Shown one piece after another: positions 8,146 through 17,759 of a DNA stretch of 64,000 nt (positions are counted from its first letter, which is position 1; every line of letters starts with the position of its first letter). The stretch covers positions 1 to 64,000 of the forward strand of contig CAKPBB010000001.1 of NCBI GenBank assembly GCA_934140005.1, read 5' to 3'. This stretch comes from an uncultured Clostridia bacterium. Lineage in GTDB: Bacteria > Bacillota > Clostridia > TANB77 > CAG-508. A program made the translations under genes and the position numbers. The notes under the pieces were generated by a model. That model was not told the origin of the DNA and did no database searches. It saw only the letters and a program-made list of their open reading frames with translations.

Positions 8146-8189
8146 AAAAAAATTGTCCCATCGGTAGTTAGCACTACTGATGGAACAAT
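8146..8189 (-). terminator. Strong terminator of the beta-CASP RNase gene
   Basis: A 17-bp stem (8152-8168 with 8173-8189, two mismatched or wobble positions) with a four-base loop, followed on the minus strand by seven Ts. Confidence 0.85.
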
Positions 8190-8231
8190 TTAATTATTTG
8201 AACTTTAGTGTTTGAAAATCTTTATAGTCTT

Positions 8232-9812
8232 CTATTTCTTAGCTTTTCCTCGTTGACTGTTCATTCCTTTCCTATTCTGCTTTGCCTTTTGTTTACCATT
8301 ATTTTTCTTATATTTTGATTGGCTAGTAGTTACAAGACCATCGTCGAATTTTGCTGGCAGTTCTCTTACAATAATATCACCTGCTCTGTTGCCTTTCTTT
8401 TTGCTTCGAGTAAAGCAATACATAGTTTCTCTATTTAAAATTCCCACTTGCTTTACATTAGAGCAATTCTCTTCAATAACAGCCTTCAAACCATTCTTTA
8501 CATCTTTATTGCCATGATTTATAGCCAAAAAAGATATATTTTCAAATTTTCCAATGAACTTTAAGATTTCATCTTGAGTTGGATGTGCAGATTTTTCCAT
8601 TGTTGTTTTAATTTCGGCCTTTCTAGTATAAAGATGACCATCAATTTCAATAACATCAGAGTCTCTAGTATCTAGTAGCAGTCTTGCTAAAGTATCTTCT
8701 GCAACATATCCAGTCAAATGAATTAATGCATTTTCATGTTCAAGAAAAGCTGGAACATATGCTCTAGCTGGTCCTTTTGAAAGCATTCCAGAAGTTGTAA
8801 TGACAATTATATGTCTTTCAGACTTCAAAATACTTTTTCTATCTTTAGGATCAACTTGAACAATACCATATGGTATAAAATCACTTGCTTCTGGATTGAA
8901 ATCCCTCAAAATTCTTTGATACTTATAAGTAGTTTGAATTCCTAAAAATCCATCTACACAAATATCATAGCAATCAGGTATAATGCCTTCAATTTGGAAC
9001 TTCTTAAAATCATATAAGATATCCTGCATTCTTCCCTGTGCAAAAGCACCAATTAATATATCCTGTTTTTTACTAAATGCCTCCAACATATTTTTTCTAA
9101 AACAAACATCTATATCTTTAGCTCTTGTTGCACCATAAGTTGCTTCATGTGCTACGATCAATTCCGTTTTTCTGAGCCAATTGGGAAGTTCCGGAACTTC
9201 AAAAAATGGATTACTAAGCTTATAATCACCTGTAAACAGATAGCATAATGGTTTTAATCCTGGATAACAGCATTGAACCAAAATCATTGAAGCACCTAAA
9301 ATATGGCCATTAATAAAAAAAGTAACTTCAACTCCAGGAAGAATTTCAACCGTTTCCTGATAATCGAGTCCAATGCACAAATTTAATGTCTTTTTTACAT
9401 CATCTTCATTATATAAAGCTTTAAACCTCCATTCCTCACCGGGATACATTTGTGCAACCTCTTTTGCATTCCTTTCCTGCTTGCTTGCAGAATCCATCAA
9501 AAATCTTGGAAGCAAATCAAGGGTAATTTTAGACATATAAATCTTATTTCGAAAACCATATCTAAACATTTTAGGAAGCATTCCTGTGTGATCAAGGTGA
9601 TTGTGCGTTATAAGAATTGCATCAATTTTACTAGGGTCAAAATCATTAACATAGTTAAGATATCTGTACTTAACTTCTTGAAAACTACCACAGTCAATCA
9701 AAATCCGTGATTTTCTTCCGTTGGGGAAAGTAAGCGACAATAATAGTTTAGAGCCACTCACTTCACTATGATATGCTGACAAGTATCCTTTAAAATCATG
9801 TGTCTTACTCAT
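8232..9812 (-). CDS. Beta-CASP metallo-beta-lactamase-fold ribonuclease
   Basis: A 526-residue MBL-fold RNA-processing enzyme. THNHLDHTG (residues 69-77) is the metal-binding HxHxDH motif, with FTGDYK near 199 and later beta-CASP motifs including VITTSGMLSKGPA and SAHPTQDE. The last 35 residues are a Lys/Arg/Gln-rich tail likely to contact RNA. Relatives are CPSF73-like and RNase J-like nucleases acting in RNA maturation or decay. The start has GGAGC upstream. Composition is somewhat less AT-rich than its neighbours, and Arg36 is encoded by CGG (9705-9707), the only in-frame CGG I found in an otherwise native-looking gene. It is a single gene with its own strong terminator. Confidence 0.85.
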   Translation of the reverse strand: MSKTHDFKGYLSAYHSEVSGSKLLLSLTFPNGRKSRILIDCGSFQEVKYRYLNYVNDFDPSKIDAILITHNHLDHTGMLPKMFRYGFRNKIYMSKITLDLLPRFLMDSASKQERNAKEVAQMYPGEEWRFKALYNEDDVKKTLNLCIGLDYQETVEILPGVEVTFFINGHILGASMILVQCCYPGLKPLCYLFTGDYKLSNPFFEVPELPNWLRKTELIVAHEATYGATRAKDIDVCFRKNMLEAFSKKQDILIGAFAQGRMQDILYDFKKFQIEGIIPDCYDICVDGFLGIQTTYKYQRILRDFNPEASDFIPYGIVQVDPKDRKSILKSERHIIVITTSGMLSKGPARAYVPAFLEHENALIHLTGYVAEDTLARLLLDTRDSDVIEIDGHLYTRKAEIKTTMEKSAHPTQDEILKFIGKFENISFLAINHGNKDVKNGLKAVIEENCSNVKQVGILNRETMYCFTRSKKKGNRAGDIIVRELPAKFDDGLVTTSQSKYKKNNGKQKAKQNRKGMNSQRGKAKK

Positions 9813-9985
9813 AAGCTTGCTCCTTTACATGCATTGTCAAAAATACCATATTCAATTTTCTAATATTTTGCGAACAAATAGACTTTGCTAAAAAACTTAC
9901 TATAGCTTTTTATTTACTGTCAAAGTATGTTGATATTATAGCACACCAAATTTCACTTTTCAATTACAACTAATTTACTTATGTC

Positions 9986-10312
9986 CTATTTATAAAAATT
10001 ACACATTTTGACCTTTTTATATCGTCTGCAATCCACTTTTCCACTTAAATATGTGGATAACTTCTCGCCATTAATTAAACTTTCCTTTTCTTTTTTAGAT
10101 AATTGTTTAATTTGATATTCCAGTTTACAAGCCAGAGATTTATCTTTACTCTTCCATGCTATTTCAATTCTTATTGCATCATGAACCTTTGTATACTTAG
10201 CACCATTCTTTTTAGTAAAATGCTCGTTAAATCTTTTTTCTAAATCATTTGTCATACCAGTATAAATCGAATTATCTGCACATCTTATCATATATGTATA
10301 ATACTCACTCAT
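9986..10312 (-). CDS. GIY-YIG domain protein (UPF0213/YhbQ-like)
   Basis: A 108-residue single GIY-YIG domain. It begins YYTYMIRCADNSIYTGMT, matching the GIY...YIG core (YMI and YTG), followed by the conserved Arg in LEKRFNEH and a Glu in KLEYQIKQL. These small proteins are related to UvrC-type nucleases; some bind or nick DNA, but their roles are unclear. The ribosome site is weak. It is a single gene. Confidence 0.8.
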   Translation of the reverse strand: MSEYYTYMIRCADNSIYTGMTNDLEKRFNEHFTKKNGAKYTKVHDAIRIEIAWKSKDKSLACKLEYQIKQLSKKEKESLINGEKLSTYLSGKVDCRRYKKVKMCNFYK

Positions 10313-10401
10313 TTTTATTTCATTAATTTTTTGTATTAACCAAAATTTTCTCCTTTAAAATATTTAATTCTTATATATCATAAATTCAACTAAATTTCCA
10401 T

Positions 10402-10431
10402 AAAAAAACTCGCCAAGTTATACTTGACGAG
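10402..10431 (-). terminator. Terminator of the 10472-10870 cassette
   Basis: On the minus strand CTCGTCAAGT pairs with ACTTGGCGAG (one mismatch) around a three-base loop, followed by seven Ts (10402-10408). Confidence 0.85.
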
Positions 10432-10471
10432 AAAACTTCAAGCTTAGTGCTCAAGTTTTAGTGAATTTTAC

Positions 10472-10870
10472 TTAGCAAGTGCCTGTTCCTTTGCAAGGAA
10501 TGTACAGAACCTGCCCGACACCTTCCTCCTTACGAACCTCGAAAGTATCGACATCGTCGATAAAGCCGATGACTCCGTCCAGCTGCCCCTCGTGTTTAGT
10601 CAGAAACTCCACAAGATTGCAGACAAACTTGTAGTCATCCAGCTTCTGCAGTGCTACCTGCCAGCTGGTGCCGCCGAACAGCTTAACATCATGCTTCAGC
10701 ACCATATTCTCGAGTTCTTCGAGTTTAGTGCTGTGCATAGCAACTCTGTCCGAATGGCTTTTAGCCATAGCCGTAGACTTTATCTCGACTAGGTCAGAAA
10801 AGCTGTTAGTCCGGGTAAGACCTGCGAACTTCGGGTTGATTGCTTTCTTGAATTCGGTCGTTTGGGTCAT
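10472..10870 (-). CDS. Unknown 132-residue protein, higher-GC single-gene cassette
   Basis: Not recognised. The preferred start is the ATG at 10870, nine bases after AAAGGAGG; a frame upstream to 10897 lacks a ribosome site. The protein has no signal peptide or membrane segment and ends CKGTGTC. Base composition and codon choice (many GGC, ATC, GAC, CTG, and an in-frame CGG) differ sharply from the AT-rich neighbours, indicating recent acquisition. It has its own promoter and GC-rich terminator, so it stands as an independent unit like the genes at 11200, 50278 and 59876. Confidence 0.7.
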   Translation of the reverse strand: MTQTTEFKKAINPKFAGLTRTNSFSDLVEIKSTAMAKSHSDRVAMHSTKLEELENMVLKHDVKLFGGTSWQVALQKLDDYKFVCNLVEFLTKHEGQLDGVIGFIDDVDTFEVRKEEGVGQVLYIPCKGTGTC

Positions 10871-10971
10871 AATACATGACCTCCTTTTAAAATTCACTTT
10901 GGAAAAGAGTTACATAAAGCTATCAATTAATTTGCTTCACATGCCCTATTTCCTAACAAAGTGTAATTAAT

Positions 10972-11000
10972 ATTTTAACACTATTATGTTAATTTGTAAA
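10972..11000 (-). promoter_or_regulatory. Promoter of the 10472-10870 gene
   Basis: On the minus strand TTTACA (11000-10995), 17-base spacer, TAAAAT (10977-10972). Confidence 0.55.
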
Positions 11001-11139
11001 GTAAAAAATATAATTTTTTCGACTTTTTTCACAAAGTTGCATTTACTTTACAGAATTGCACTTAACTTTTCACTTAACACTTTTTTACAAAAATCTTATA
11101 AATTATTTTAGTTTTGCAATTCACCATTTTCACAAAAAG

Positions 11140-11180
11140 AAAAAACGCCGACAGCGTATTTTATGCTTGTCAGCGTTTTC
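11140..11180 (-). terminator. Terminator of the lipoprotein gene
   Basis: AAAACGC...GCGTTTT hairpin with small mismatches, followed by Ts on the minus strand, just after the lipoprotein stop codon. Confidence 0.8.
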
Positions 11181-11199
11181 CTTCATGCAAAGATAATCA

Positions 11200-11664
11200 T
11201 CACGCGACTGTTATTAAAACAGTTTCCTTCGGCTCTTGGCTTAAAATCAAAACAAATTCCAAAGTCTCTCCCGACCAGGTAAGCATCACACCTTCTTTTC
11301 CCTCATACAAAAAGTTGTATATCTCAACATCTTCCGTTAAGCAACTGACATTATCTTTGGTAAATGTCTCAAAAAAGATTTGCTTATTTTGGTCAGACGT
11401 TTCAATAAAAATACCTCGTTTAGTTGAATTCCAAGATGATGTTTGACTGAAAGTTTCAGTTAATGGTAACAACATATCTGTTACCTTTCTTAGCCGTTCA
11501 GCCTCTGTTCCCGTTGCAGTTTGATAGGCCCAACTTCTTTCTGTACTCGAACTCTCAACTGTTTCGACTGTACTTTCTGTGCTTTCTGCACTTTTACTGC
11601 ATCCAGCCAGTACTACCAGTACCAAAGCAACAACAAAAAAACTTACTAATCCCAATTTTCGCAT
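11200..11664 (-). CDS. Lipoprotein of unknown function, higher-GC cassette
   Basis: A 154-residue protein with a classic lipoprotein signal: MRK, a hydrophobic core, then the lipobox VLAGC with Cys22 as the lipidated residue. A Ser/Thr/Glu-rich linker follows (residues 23-43), then a globular domain that I do not recognise. It should be anchored to the outer face of the membrane. The start has GGAGG upstream and a consensus promoter 75 bases away. GC content is raised compared with the surroundings and it uses a CGG codon (AERLRK), so it probably was acquired horizontally. Confidence 0.75.
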   Translation of the reverse strand: MRKLGLVSFFVVALVLVVLAGCSKSAESTESTVETVESSSTERSWAYQTATGTEAERLRKVTDMLLPLTETFSQTSSWNSTKRGIFIETSDQNKQIFFETFTKDNVSCLTEDVEIYNFLYEGKEGVMLTWSGETLEFVLILSQEPKETVLITVA

Positions 11665-11737
11665 AATGTCCTCCTATGCTTCTTTGACCTTTTATCCGTA
11701 GTGGATATGGTTTGGGTGAAAAAATCATATAATAGCT

Positions 11738-11766
11738 ATTATACGCTCTTTTTACAGTACTGTCAA
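11738..11766 (-). promoter_or_regulatory. Promoter of the lipoprotein gene
   Basis: On the minus strand TTGACA (11766-11761), exactly 17 bases, TATAAT (11743-11738): a perfect consensus promoter. Confidence 0.85.
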
Positions 11767-11823
11767 CTCATAAGCTATAATTTTGACCACAATGTTTCGA
11801 CAATTTGCATAACTTTTATTATT

Positions 11824-12003
11824 CTAATTTTCATCCAAATTGTTCAAACCATATTCGATAATTTGATTAACTACACTATTAAAACTAATTGTATTTTTTT
11901 CCGCAATTTCATTAATCTTATCAAAATTCTTTCCACTCATTCTGATTGTTCTTGTAACCGTATCGTTACTCTTTTGATTTCCTGTTATTTTTAATTTCTC
12001 CAT
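11824..12003 (-). CDS. Ribbon-helix-helix DNA-binding protein (Arc/CopG-like)
   Basis: A 59-residue protein beginning MEKLKITGNQKSND. The segment TVTRTIRMSGKNFDKINEIA is a typical RHH beta strand and first helix, and the NTISFNSVVNQIIEYGL part fits the second helix. Such dimers bind short inverted repeats and often repress their own promoter or act as antitoxins. GGAGG lies eight bases before the ATG, and an inverted repeat GTACACA...TGTGTAC sits 36 to 74 bases upstream. No toxin-like partner is adjacent downstream. Confidence 0.75.
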   Translation of the reverse strand: MEKLKITGNQKSNDTVTRTIRMSGKNFDKINEIAEKNTISFNSVVNQIIEYGLNNLDEN

Positions 12004-12038
12004 AATACATCCTCCATCTCTTTATACATTATATATTA

Positions 12039-12077
12039 GTACACATTTGCTCAAATTTAAGTACATAGTTTGTGTAC
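12039..12077 (-). promoter_or_regulatory. Likely autoregulatory operator of the RHH gene
   Basis: GTACACA (12039-12045), GTACATA (12061-12067) and TGTGTAC (12071-12077) lie just upstream of the RHH gene. The outer copies are perfect complements. An RHH repressor would be expected to bind such repeated half-sites. Confidence 0.5.
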
Positions 12078-12150
12078 ATATTAATTTTACTATCTTACTT
12101 TACTTTTTTATATACTCACATATTAAATAAAAATTATATATTTATAGATT

Positions 12151-13272
12151 TTATCCCTTATATCCAAGTTTTACTGATATCATAAATATTTTATCATTTC
12201 TTTTTATTTCTAAATTTACACTTTCCCCTGGTGTTTTTGAATATATATATTTTCTTAAATCATTCATCCTATTTATTTCCGTATTATCAATTCTTACAAT
12301 AATATCACCAACTTGTAACCCAGATTTATATAAAGGTCCATCTGCTAGCACTTGTGCAACATAAATTCCACTGTTTATCTTTAAATTTGCATTCAAATAT
12401 GGAATTACCTCTTTATCATATCCATATATACCTAAATATGGTTCCTCAAATTTACCTGTATTTTCTAGTTTTTCTATTATAGGTTTTACTAAATTTATTG
12501 GAATAGCAAATCCCATACCTTCTGCAGAATCAATTTTTATAGAATTGATACCTATTAAACTACCATCTTTTAAAACTAGTGCTCCTCCACTATTTCCCTC
12601 ATTTATAGTCGCATCTGTTTGAATTAAATCTTCCATATATGAATTTTCTGTTTCATTTTCAATTTTTATTGTTCTATTAATACCACTAATAATTCCTTTT
12701 GTAACACTTTGCTGAAATTCAAATCCTATTGGATTACCTATTGCATATACATCTTCTGCTAAGTGCAAATTATCAGAATCAGCAAATTGCACATATTTAA
12801 GTTTTGCACTCGTAATCTTTACTATTGCAATATCAACATTACTATCTGCCCAAACTACATTACCATTATAAACTTCTCCATTTTTTAGTGTTACATAACA
12901 ATTACTATATTTATTTCCTGCAACATGTTGATTCGTAATTATATATCCATTTTCAGTAACTATTACTCCACTTCCAAGTCCTAAACTAGTTTCTGCGTTA
13001 TTTAAAAACACGCTAGTTCCATTTTGCTTTAATTTTGAAATTCCAACTATACTCTCGCATACTTCTTCAATATTATTTACTATATTTTCATTATCATCTT
13101 TTGTTTCTTCATTTTCAATAGAAAGATTTTTAGTAGTATAATTACTTTTTGATTGAATATTTATATTTGCAAATTTAAAGTTTAATGTTATAAGTAATAA
13201 AATTATTAAAAACAAACATAAAATCATCACTCGTGTAATATTTCTTTTTGACTTTTGCTCTTCATAGTACAT
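12151..13272 (-). CDS. HtrA/DegP-type membrane-anchored serine protease with PDZ domain
   Basis: A 373-residue protein: short cytoplasmic N-terminus, one membrane segment (about residues 15-33), a trypsin-like domain and a C-terminal PDZ domain. The catalytic triad is visible as His in TNQHVAG, Asp in DSNVDIAIV and Ser in EGNSGGALV. The PDZ part contains PYLGIYGYD and SGLQVGDIIVRI. Family members degrade misfolded proteins outside the membrane. The ATG at 13272 is preferred because GGAGG directly abuts the alternative ATG at 13278. The NRPS gene starts divergently 200 bases away. Confidence 0.9.
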   Translation of the reverse strand: MYYEEQKSKRNITRVMILCLFLIILLLITLNFKFANINIQSKSNYTTKNLSIENEETKDDNENIVNNIEEVCESIVGISKLKQNGTSVFLNNAETSLGLGSGVIVTENGYIITNQHVAGNKYSNCYVTLKNGEVYNGNVVWADSNVDIAIVKITSAKLKYVQFADSDNLHLAEDVYAIGNPIGFEFQQSVTKGIISGINRTIKIENETENSYMEDLIQTDATINEGNSGGALVLKDGSLIGINSIKIDSAEGMGFAIPINLVKPIIEKLENTGKFEEPYLGIYGYDKEVIPYLNANLKINSGIYVAQVLADGPLYKSGLQVGDIIVRIDNTEINRMNDLRKYIYSKTPGESVNLEIKRNDKIFMISVKLGYKG

Positions 13273-13408
13273 TGGCATCCTCCAATAATAAAATTATATT
13301 ACATTTTATTTTTCTAAAATCTTGCTATAATATTTATATAAATTTTTTCCAAATTTTATATAAATATTCCGTATTATGTAACATTTTGATTAATTTTTCA
13401 AATAATGA

Positions 13409-13436
13409 TTGCTTTTTCAACTTTTTATTATATAAT
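13409..13436 (+). promoter_or_regulatory. Promoter of the NRPS-kinase operon
   Basis: TTGCTT (13409-13414), 16-base spacer, TATAAT (13431-13436), 38 bases before the NRPS start. Confidence 0.6.
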
Positions 13437-13474
13437 GTGAATGAATATTTTAATATTGCAAGGATGTAGAAATT

Positions 13475-16400
13475 ATGGAAAAAGTTTTATATGATTTGAC
13501 AAATCCACAAAAGTCAATTTGGTATACAGAGCAGTTTTACCAAAATAGCAGTATCAATAATATTGTTGGATACTTAAAGATTGAAAAAAACACAAACTTT
13601 GCGGCTCTAGAAAAAGCTTTCAATCTTTTTATTATGAATAATGATTCATTTAAGCTAAAGTTTATTATTCAAAATAATGAACCTAAGCAATATTTTAGTG
13701 ACTTTATTTACGAGAAAATCGAAATTATAGATTTAGAAGATTTTTCTCAACTCGAAGAATTTGAAAAAAGTTTTCCAAAAAAACCTTTTTCTTTAAATGA
13801 TAATTTATTATTTAATCCAGTTATTTTAAGATTTCCAAATACAGCTGGTATTTTAGTTCTAAGCACTCACCATTTAATATCTGATGCTTGGACGATGTCT
13901 TTGACTCTAAATGAAATCTACGATAATTATATAAAATTAACCTCTAATCAAGACTTTGTTGATGAAAAAAAGCCTTCTTATTTAGACTTCATAAAATCTA
14001 ATTCAGATTACTTGTCTAGTGAAAAATTTAAGAAAGATAAAGAATATTGGTCTGAGACTTTTAAAACTCTTCCTAATATAGTATCTTTCAAAAACACTGA
14101 ACACTCTAGCTCTATATCATCAAGCAGAAAAGTATTTAATTTTAACGATAGTCTAATAGCCAAAATAGACACTTTTTGTGTACAAAATAATATATCTGTC
14201 TACATATTCCTACTAGCAATATACGGAATTTATTTTAGGAACATTTTTAATACGCCAAACTTTGTTATTGGCAACCCTGTTTTAAATCGCTCAAATTTCA
14301 AAGAAAAACATACAACTGGTATGTTTGTATCTATAATGCCTTTTTTATTCAATATAACTGACTCAAATTCCTTTGTGAAGTTTACAGAGGATTTAGCTGT
14401 TAACCAAAAAAAAATGTATCGTCATCTTAAATATCCTTATCACGAAATTTTAAATCAGATTCATACAGACCATAATTTTACCGGAAACTTATATGATATT
14501 GTTTTTTCATATCAAAATGCTAATATTCCAAGTTTCTGTAAGTGGCTTCCTAATTATTCACAAGCAGAATCTTTACAAATCCATATTAAAAATTTAAACG
14601 AAGGCAAAAAAGCATTATCTGTACATTATGATTATCTAACAGACATTTTCTCTGAAGAAGATATTAATAAAATGCATGCTCGTATTTCCAATATGATTTC
14701 TCAAGTATTAGAAAATAACAGTTTATTAATTTCAGATTTTGAAATAACAAGTAATTCAGAGCGTAATTTTTTAATAAAAGATTTTAATACTACTAAAATG
14801 AATTATCCTAATTCATCAAATATTGTTAAAGAATTTGAAAAAGTAGTAAAAAAATATCCAAATAATGTTGCTGTTTCTTCAAATACAGAAACTCTTACTT
14901 ATGAAGAGTTAAACCATAAAGCAAATGTTTTAGCAAAACAAATACTTGATTCTAATATTGAAACAGATATTATAGCATTTTCTTTAAAGCGAAATGTATC
15001 TATTTATATTGCTATTTTAGGAATTTTAAAATCTGGGCATACCTATATGCCTATTGACCCAGATTATCCAATAGATAGAATTAATTTCATGCTAGAAAAT
15101 AGTAATACAAAAATACTAATCTCTGCTAATGATTTTGTTAATAATATAAAATTTGATGGAAAATTAATTGATTTTAATTTTATTGACTTTAACGCAAAAG
15201 AGAAAAATCTTGAAATACCAATTGATTCAAATAAAATTGCTTACATAATGTATACATCTGGTTCAACTGGTATTCCAAAAGCTGTAGCTATTAAACATTA
15301 CAATGTACTAAACTTTGCAAATTCTATGTTTAAAAAATTAAATTATAATCCTGAATATAAACAAATCGTTCTATCAGTTACAACCGTATGTTTTGATATA
15401 TTTGTTTTTGAAACATTTCCTACATTATTATCAGGATTACAAATTTTTATTGCAGATGAATTACAAGCCAAAAGTCCTAAACTTCTTAGTGAAGTTATTA
15501 CAGAACAGAAAATATCAAAAATATTAACAACACCTTCAAGAGTTGAACTTCTTTTTGATAATGAAAAATATGCTTCTTGCTTAACTAATGTACAAGAAAT
15601 TATTTTAGGTGGAGAACCATTCCCTGAAATACTATTAAATAAATTAAAGCATATTACAAAGGCAAGATTATTAAATTTATATGGTCCAACAGAAACAACT
15701 GTATACTCTACATTTAAAGATTTAACTGATTGTACTGATATAACAATTGGAAAGCCTATTGATAATACACAAATATATATTTTAAATGATAATAATAAAA
15801 TCCTTCCTATTGGAATTTCTGGTGAGATTTGCATTGGTGGAGATGGTGTTGGTGCCGGATACTATAAAAATCCTGAAAAAACTAATTTAAATTTTATACA
15901 AAATCCATATTCAAAAGGAATTATATATAAAACTGGTGATTTAGGATATATAAACAAAGACAATGAAATTATTTGTTTAGGAAGAAAAGACCATCAAATA
16001 AAAATTAGAGGATATAGAATTGAATTAGATGACATTACTAATAATATTATGACTTTTGATGGTATAGAAAAATGTGTAGTTATTGACAGAACTGATAAAA
16101 ACAACAAAAAATATTTAGCTGCTTATTTTGTTTCTAAAAAGGAAATTGATACAAATGAACTAAGAAAATATTTGGTAGATTTATTACCTAACTACATGAT
16201 TCCTACATATTTTATACAATTAGACTCAATTCCTTTAACATTAAATCACAAAGTTGATAGAAAAGCTTTGCCAGAGCCTAAAAAAACAGACATTGTAAGT
16301 GAAAATATTACTTTGCCTACAACAAATACAGAAAAATTATTATATAAAACCATAAAAAATACTTTAAAAATTTCAAAGCTTGGAACTAATATCGATTTAT

Positions 16401-17746
16401 TTACATATAATATCGATTCATTAGATATAATTCGTATTCAAACAGAATTATTAGAAAACAATATAAAATTAAATACTCAAGACTTTTACAAATATCGTAC
16501 AATTCAAGCTTTAGCAAATGTAATCGATAACAATGAAAAAAATGAAGAACAAATTTTAGATGAGACATATCTAAAAAATGTAAATAATAGTTTTAATAAA
16601 CATTCTCAAAGTGCAAAATTTGAGCGTAATACTTATAAAAATATAATGCTTATTGGTGCTACTGGATATTTAGGTATGCATTTACTATATGAACTTATTA
16701 ACACAACTGATGCAAAAATAACATGTATTATAAGAAATAAAAAGGAAATTTCTGCAACACAAAGAATGCAAAATTCTTACAAATTTTATTTTAATAAGAA
16801 ATTACCTTTAAATAGAGTAGAAATTATTGATTCTGATGTTACAAAAAAGAATTTTGGTTTATTAAAAGAAAAATATTTGGAATTAGTAAATCAAATAGAT
16901 TTAGTAATAAATACTGCTGCAAATGTCCGTTATTATGGAGATTATGAAAAATTCAAGGAAATAAATGTTGATCTACCTGAACATTTATCAGAATTTTGTT
17001 TGCAACACAATACTAAATTTATACATATTTCAACACTTGGTGTTTCTGGTAATTATTTAATTAATTTAGAGAAAAATTTTAATGTTTTTAAAGAAGATGA
17101 TTTCTTTATTGGACAAAAATATACTGAAAATGTATATATTCAAACAAAATTTGAAGCTGAAATGATGCTTTATGAAAAAGCTGCAAAGGGCTTAGATGTA
17201 AGTATTATAAGAGTTGGAAATTTAACTGGTAGATTTAGTGATGGTCATTTTCAAAAGAATATTGGAGACAATGCTTTTTATAATATTTTAAGAATGATAT
17301 TAAAGTATAAAATTTTACCAAATACAATGCTAGATCAATTTTTAGAGTTCACTCCAATTGATCTTTGTGCAAAAGCTATTTGTTTATTAATCCAAAACAT
17401 TAATTATAATAAATATGTTTTCCATGTATTCAATCAAAACTATTTATCTGCACAAAATTTGATGAATATATTAAAAGAATTAAACTTTGATGTTTCAATT
17501 TTATCTGGTAATGAATTTAAAAATCAAATTCTTGATTTAAGTAAAAAGTATCCAGAAGAGAACATATTAAAAGGCATTGTAAATGATATCGATGATAATG
17601 TTGGCCTAACATTTACGTCAACCGTACAGCAGCAAAATCAATATACTAACTTCTATTTAGATAAATTAGATTTTAAATGGCCTAATATTGATAAAACATA
17701 TATTGAAAAAATTATAGATTACATGAAAAGAAACAACTACATTTAA
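13475..17746 (+). CDS. Single-module nonribosomal peptide synthetase, C-A-T-R (reductive release)
   Basis: A 1423-residue enzyme with four domains in order. Condensation (about 1-430) has HHLISDA at 132-138, where the usual DG is DA. Adenylation (about 450-960) has YTSGSTGIPK near 592, NLYGPTETT near 735, GRKDHQIKIRGYRIE and NHKVDRKAL; the motif FDIFVFE keeps the Asp that binds the amino group of alpha-amino acids. Thiolation has NIDSLDI near 980, with the serine that carries phosphopantetheine. The reductase (about 1055-1423) has GATGYLG and catalytic YIQTK near 1222. Known family chemistry predicts one amino acid, N-acylated by the starter C domain, released as an aldehyde or alcohol with NAD(P)H. 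No phosphopantetheinyl transferase is in view. It is followed 13 bases later by sensor kinases. Confidence 0.92.
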   Translation: MEKVLYDLTNPQKSIWYTEQFYQNSSINNIVGYLKIEKNTNFAALEKAFNLFIMNNDSFKLKFIIQNNEPKQYFSDFIYEKIEIIDLEDFSQLEEFEKSFPKKPFSLNDNLLFNPVILRFPNTAGILVLSTHHLISDAWTMSLTLNEIYDNYIKLTSNQDFVDEKKPSYLDFIKSNSDYLSSEKFKKDKEYWSETFKTLPNIVSFKNTEHSSSISSSRKVFNFNDSLIAKIDTFCVQNNISVYIFLLAIYGIYFRNIFNTPNFVIGNPVLNRSNFKEKHTTGMFVSIMPFLFNITDSNSFVKFTEDLAVNQKKMYRHLKYPYHEILNQIHTDHNFTGNLYDIVFSYQNANIPSFCKWLPNYSQAESLQIHIKNLNEGKKALSVHYDYLTDIFSEEDINKMHARISNMISQVLENNSLLISDFEITSNSERNFLIKDFNTTKMNYPNSSNIVKEFEKVVKKYPNNVAVSSNTETLTYEELNHKANVLAKQILDSNIETDIIAFSLKRNVSIYIAILGILKSGHTYMPIDPDYPIDRINFMLENSNTKILISANDFVNNIKFDGKLIDFNFIDFNAKEKNLEIPIDSNKIAYIMYTSGSTGIPKAVAIKHYNVLNFANSMFKKLNYNPEYKQIVLSVTTVCFDIFVFETFPTLLSGLQIFIADELQAKSPKLLSEVITEQKISKILTTPSRVELLFDNEKYASCLTNVQEIILGGEPFPEILLNKLKHITKARLLNLYGPTETTVYSTFKDLTDCTDITIGKPIDNTQIYILNDNNKILPIGISGEICIGGDGVGAGYYKNPEKTNLNFIQNPYSKGIIYKTGDLGYINKDNEIICLGRKDHQIKIRGYRIELDDITNNIMTFDGIEKCVVIDRTDKNNKKYLAAYFVSKKEIDTNELRKYLVDLLPNYMIPTYFIQLDSIPLTLNHKVDRKALPEPKKTDIVSENITLPTTNTEKLLYKTIKNTLKISKLGTNIDLFTYNIDSLDIIRIQTELLENNIKLNTQDFYKYRTIQALANVIDNNEKNEEQILDETYLKNVNNSFNKHSQSAKFERNTYKNIMLIGATGYLGMHLLYELINTTDAKITCIIRNKKEISATQRMQNSYKFYFNKKLPLNRVEIIDSDVTKKNFGLLKEKYLELVNQIDLVINTAANVRYYGDYEKFKEINVDLPEHLSEFCLQHNTKFIHISTLGVSGNYLINLEKNFNVFKEDDFFIGQKYTENVYIQTKFEAEMMLYEKAAKGLDVSIIRVGNLTGRFSDGHFQKNIGDNAFYNILRMILKYKILPNTMLDQFLEFTPIDLCAKAICLLIQNINYNKYVFHVFNQNYLSAQNLMNILKELNFDVSILSGNEFKNQILDLSKKYPEENILKGIVNDIDDNVGLTFTSTVQQQNQYTNFYLDKLDFKWPNIDKTYIEKIIDYMKRNNYI

Positions 17747-17759
17747 TTGGAGGTTTAAA

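Noticed and set aside
9705..9707. CGG in the beta-CASP RNase gene as another frameshift site
   Set aside because: Skipping the C gives a stop two codons later, and the zero frame continues as a full-length enzyme, so it is read as a sense codon here.
10592..10970. Plus-strand open frames over the 10472-10870 cassette
   Set aside because: Opposite-strand artefacts of a higher-GC gene. The minus-strand gene has the ribosome site, promoter and terminator.
15343..15834. Minus-strand open frame inside the NRPS gene
   Set aside because: It lies wholly within a well-supported coding sequence on the other strand and shows no ribosome site or protein family features.
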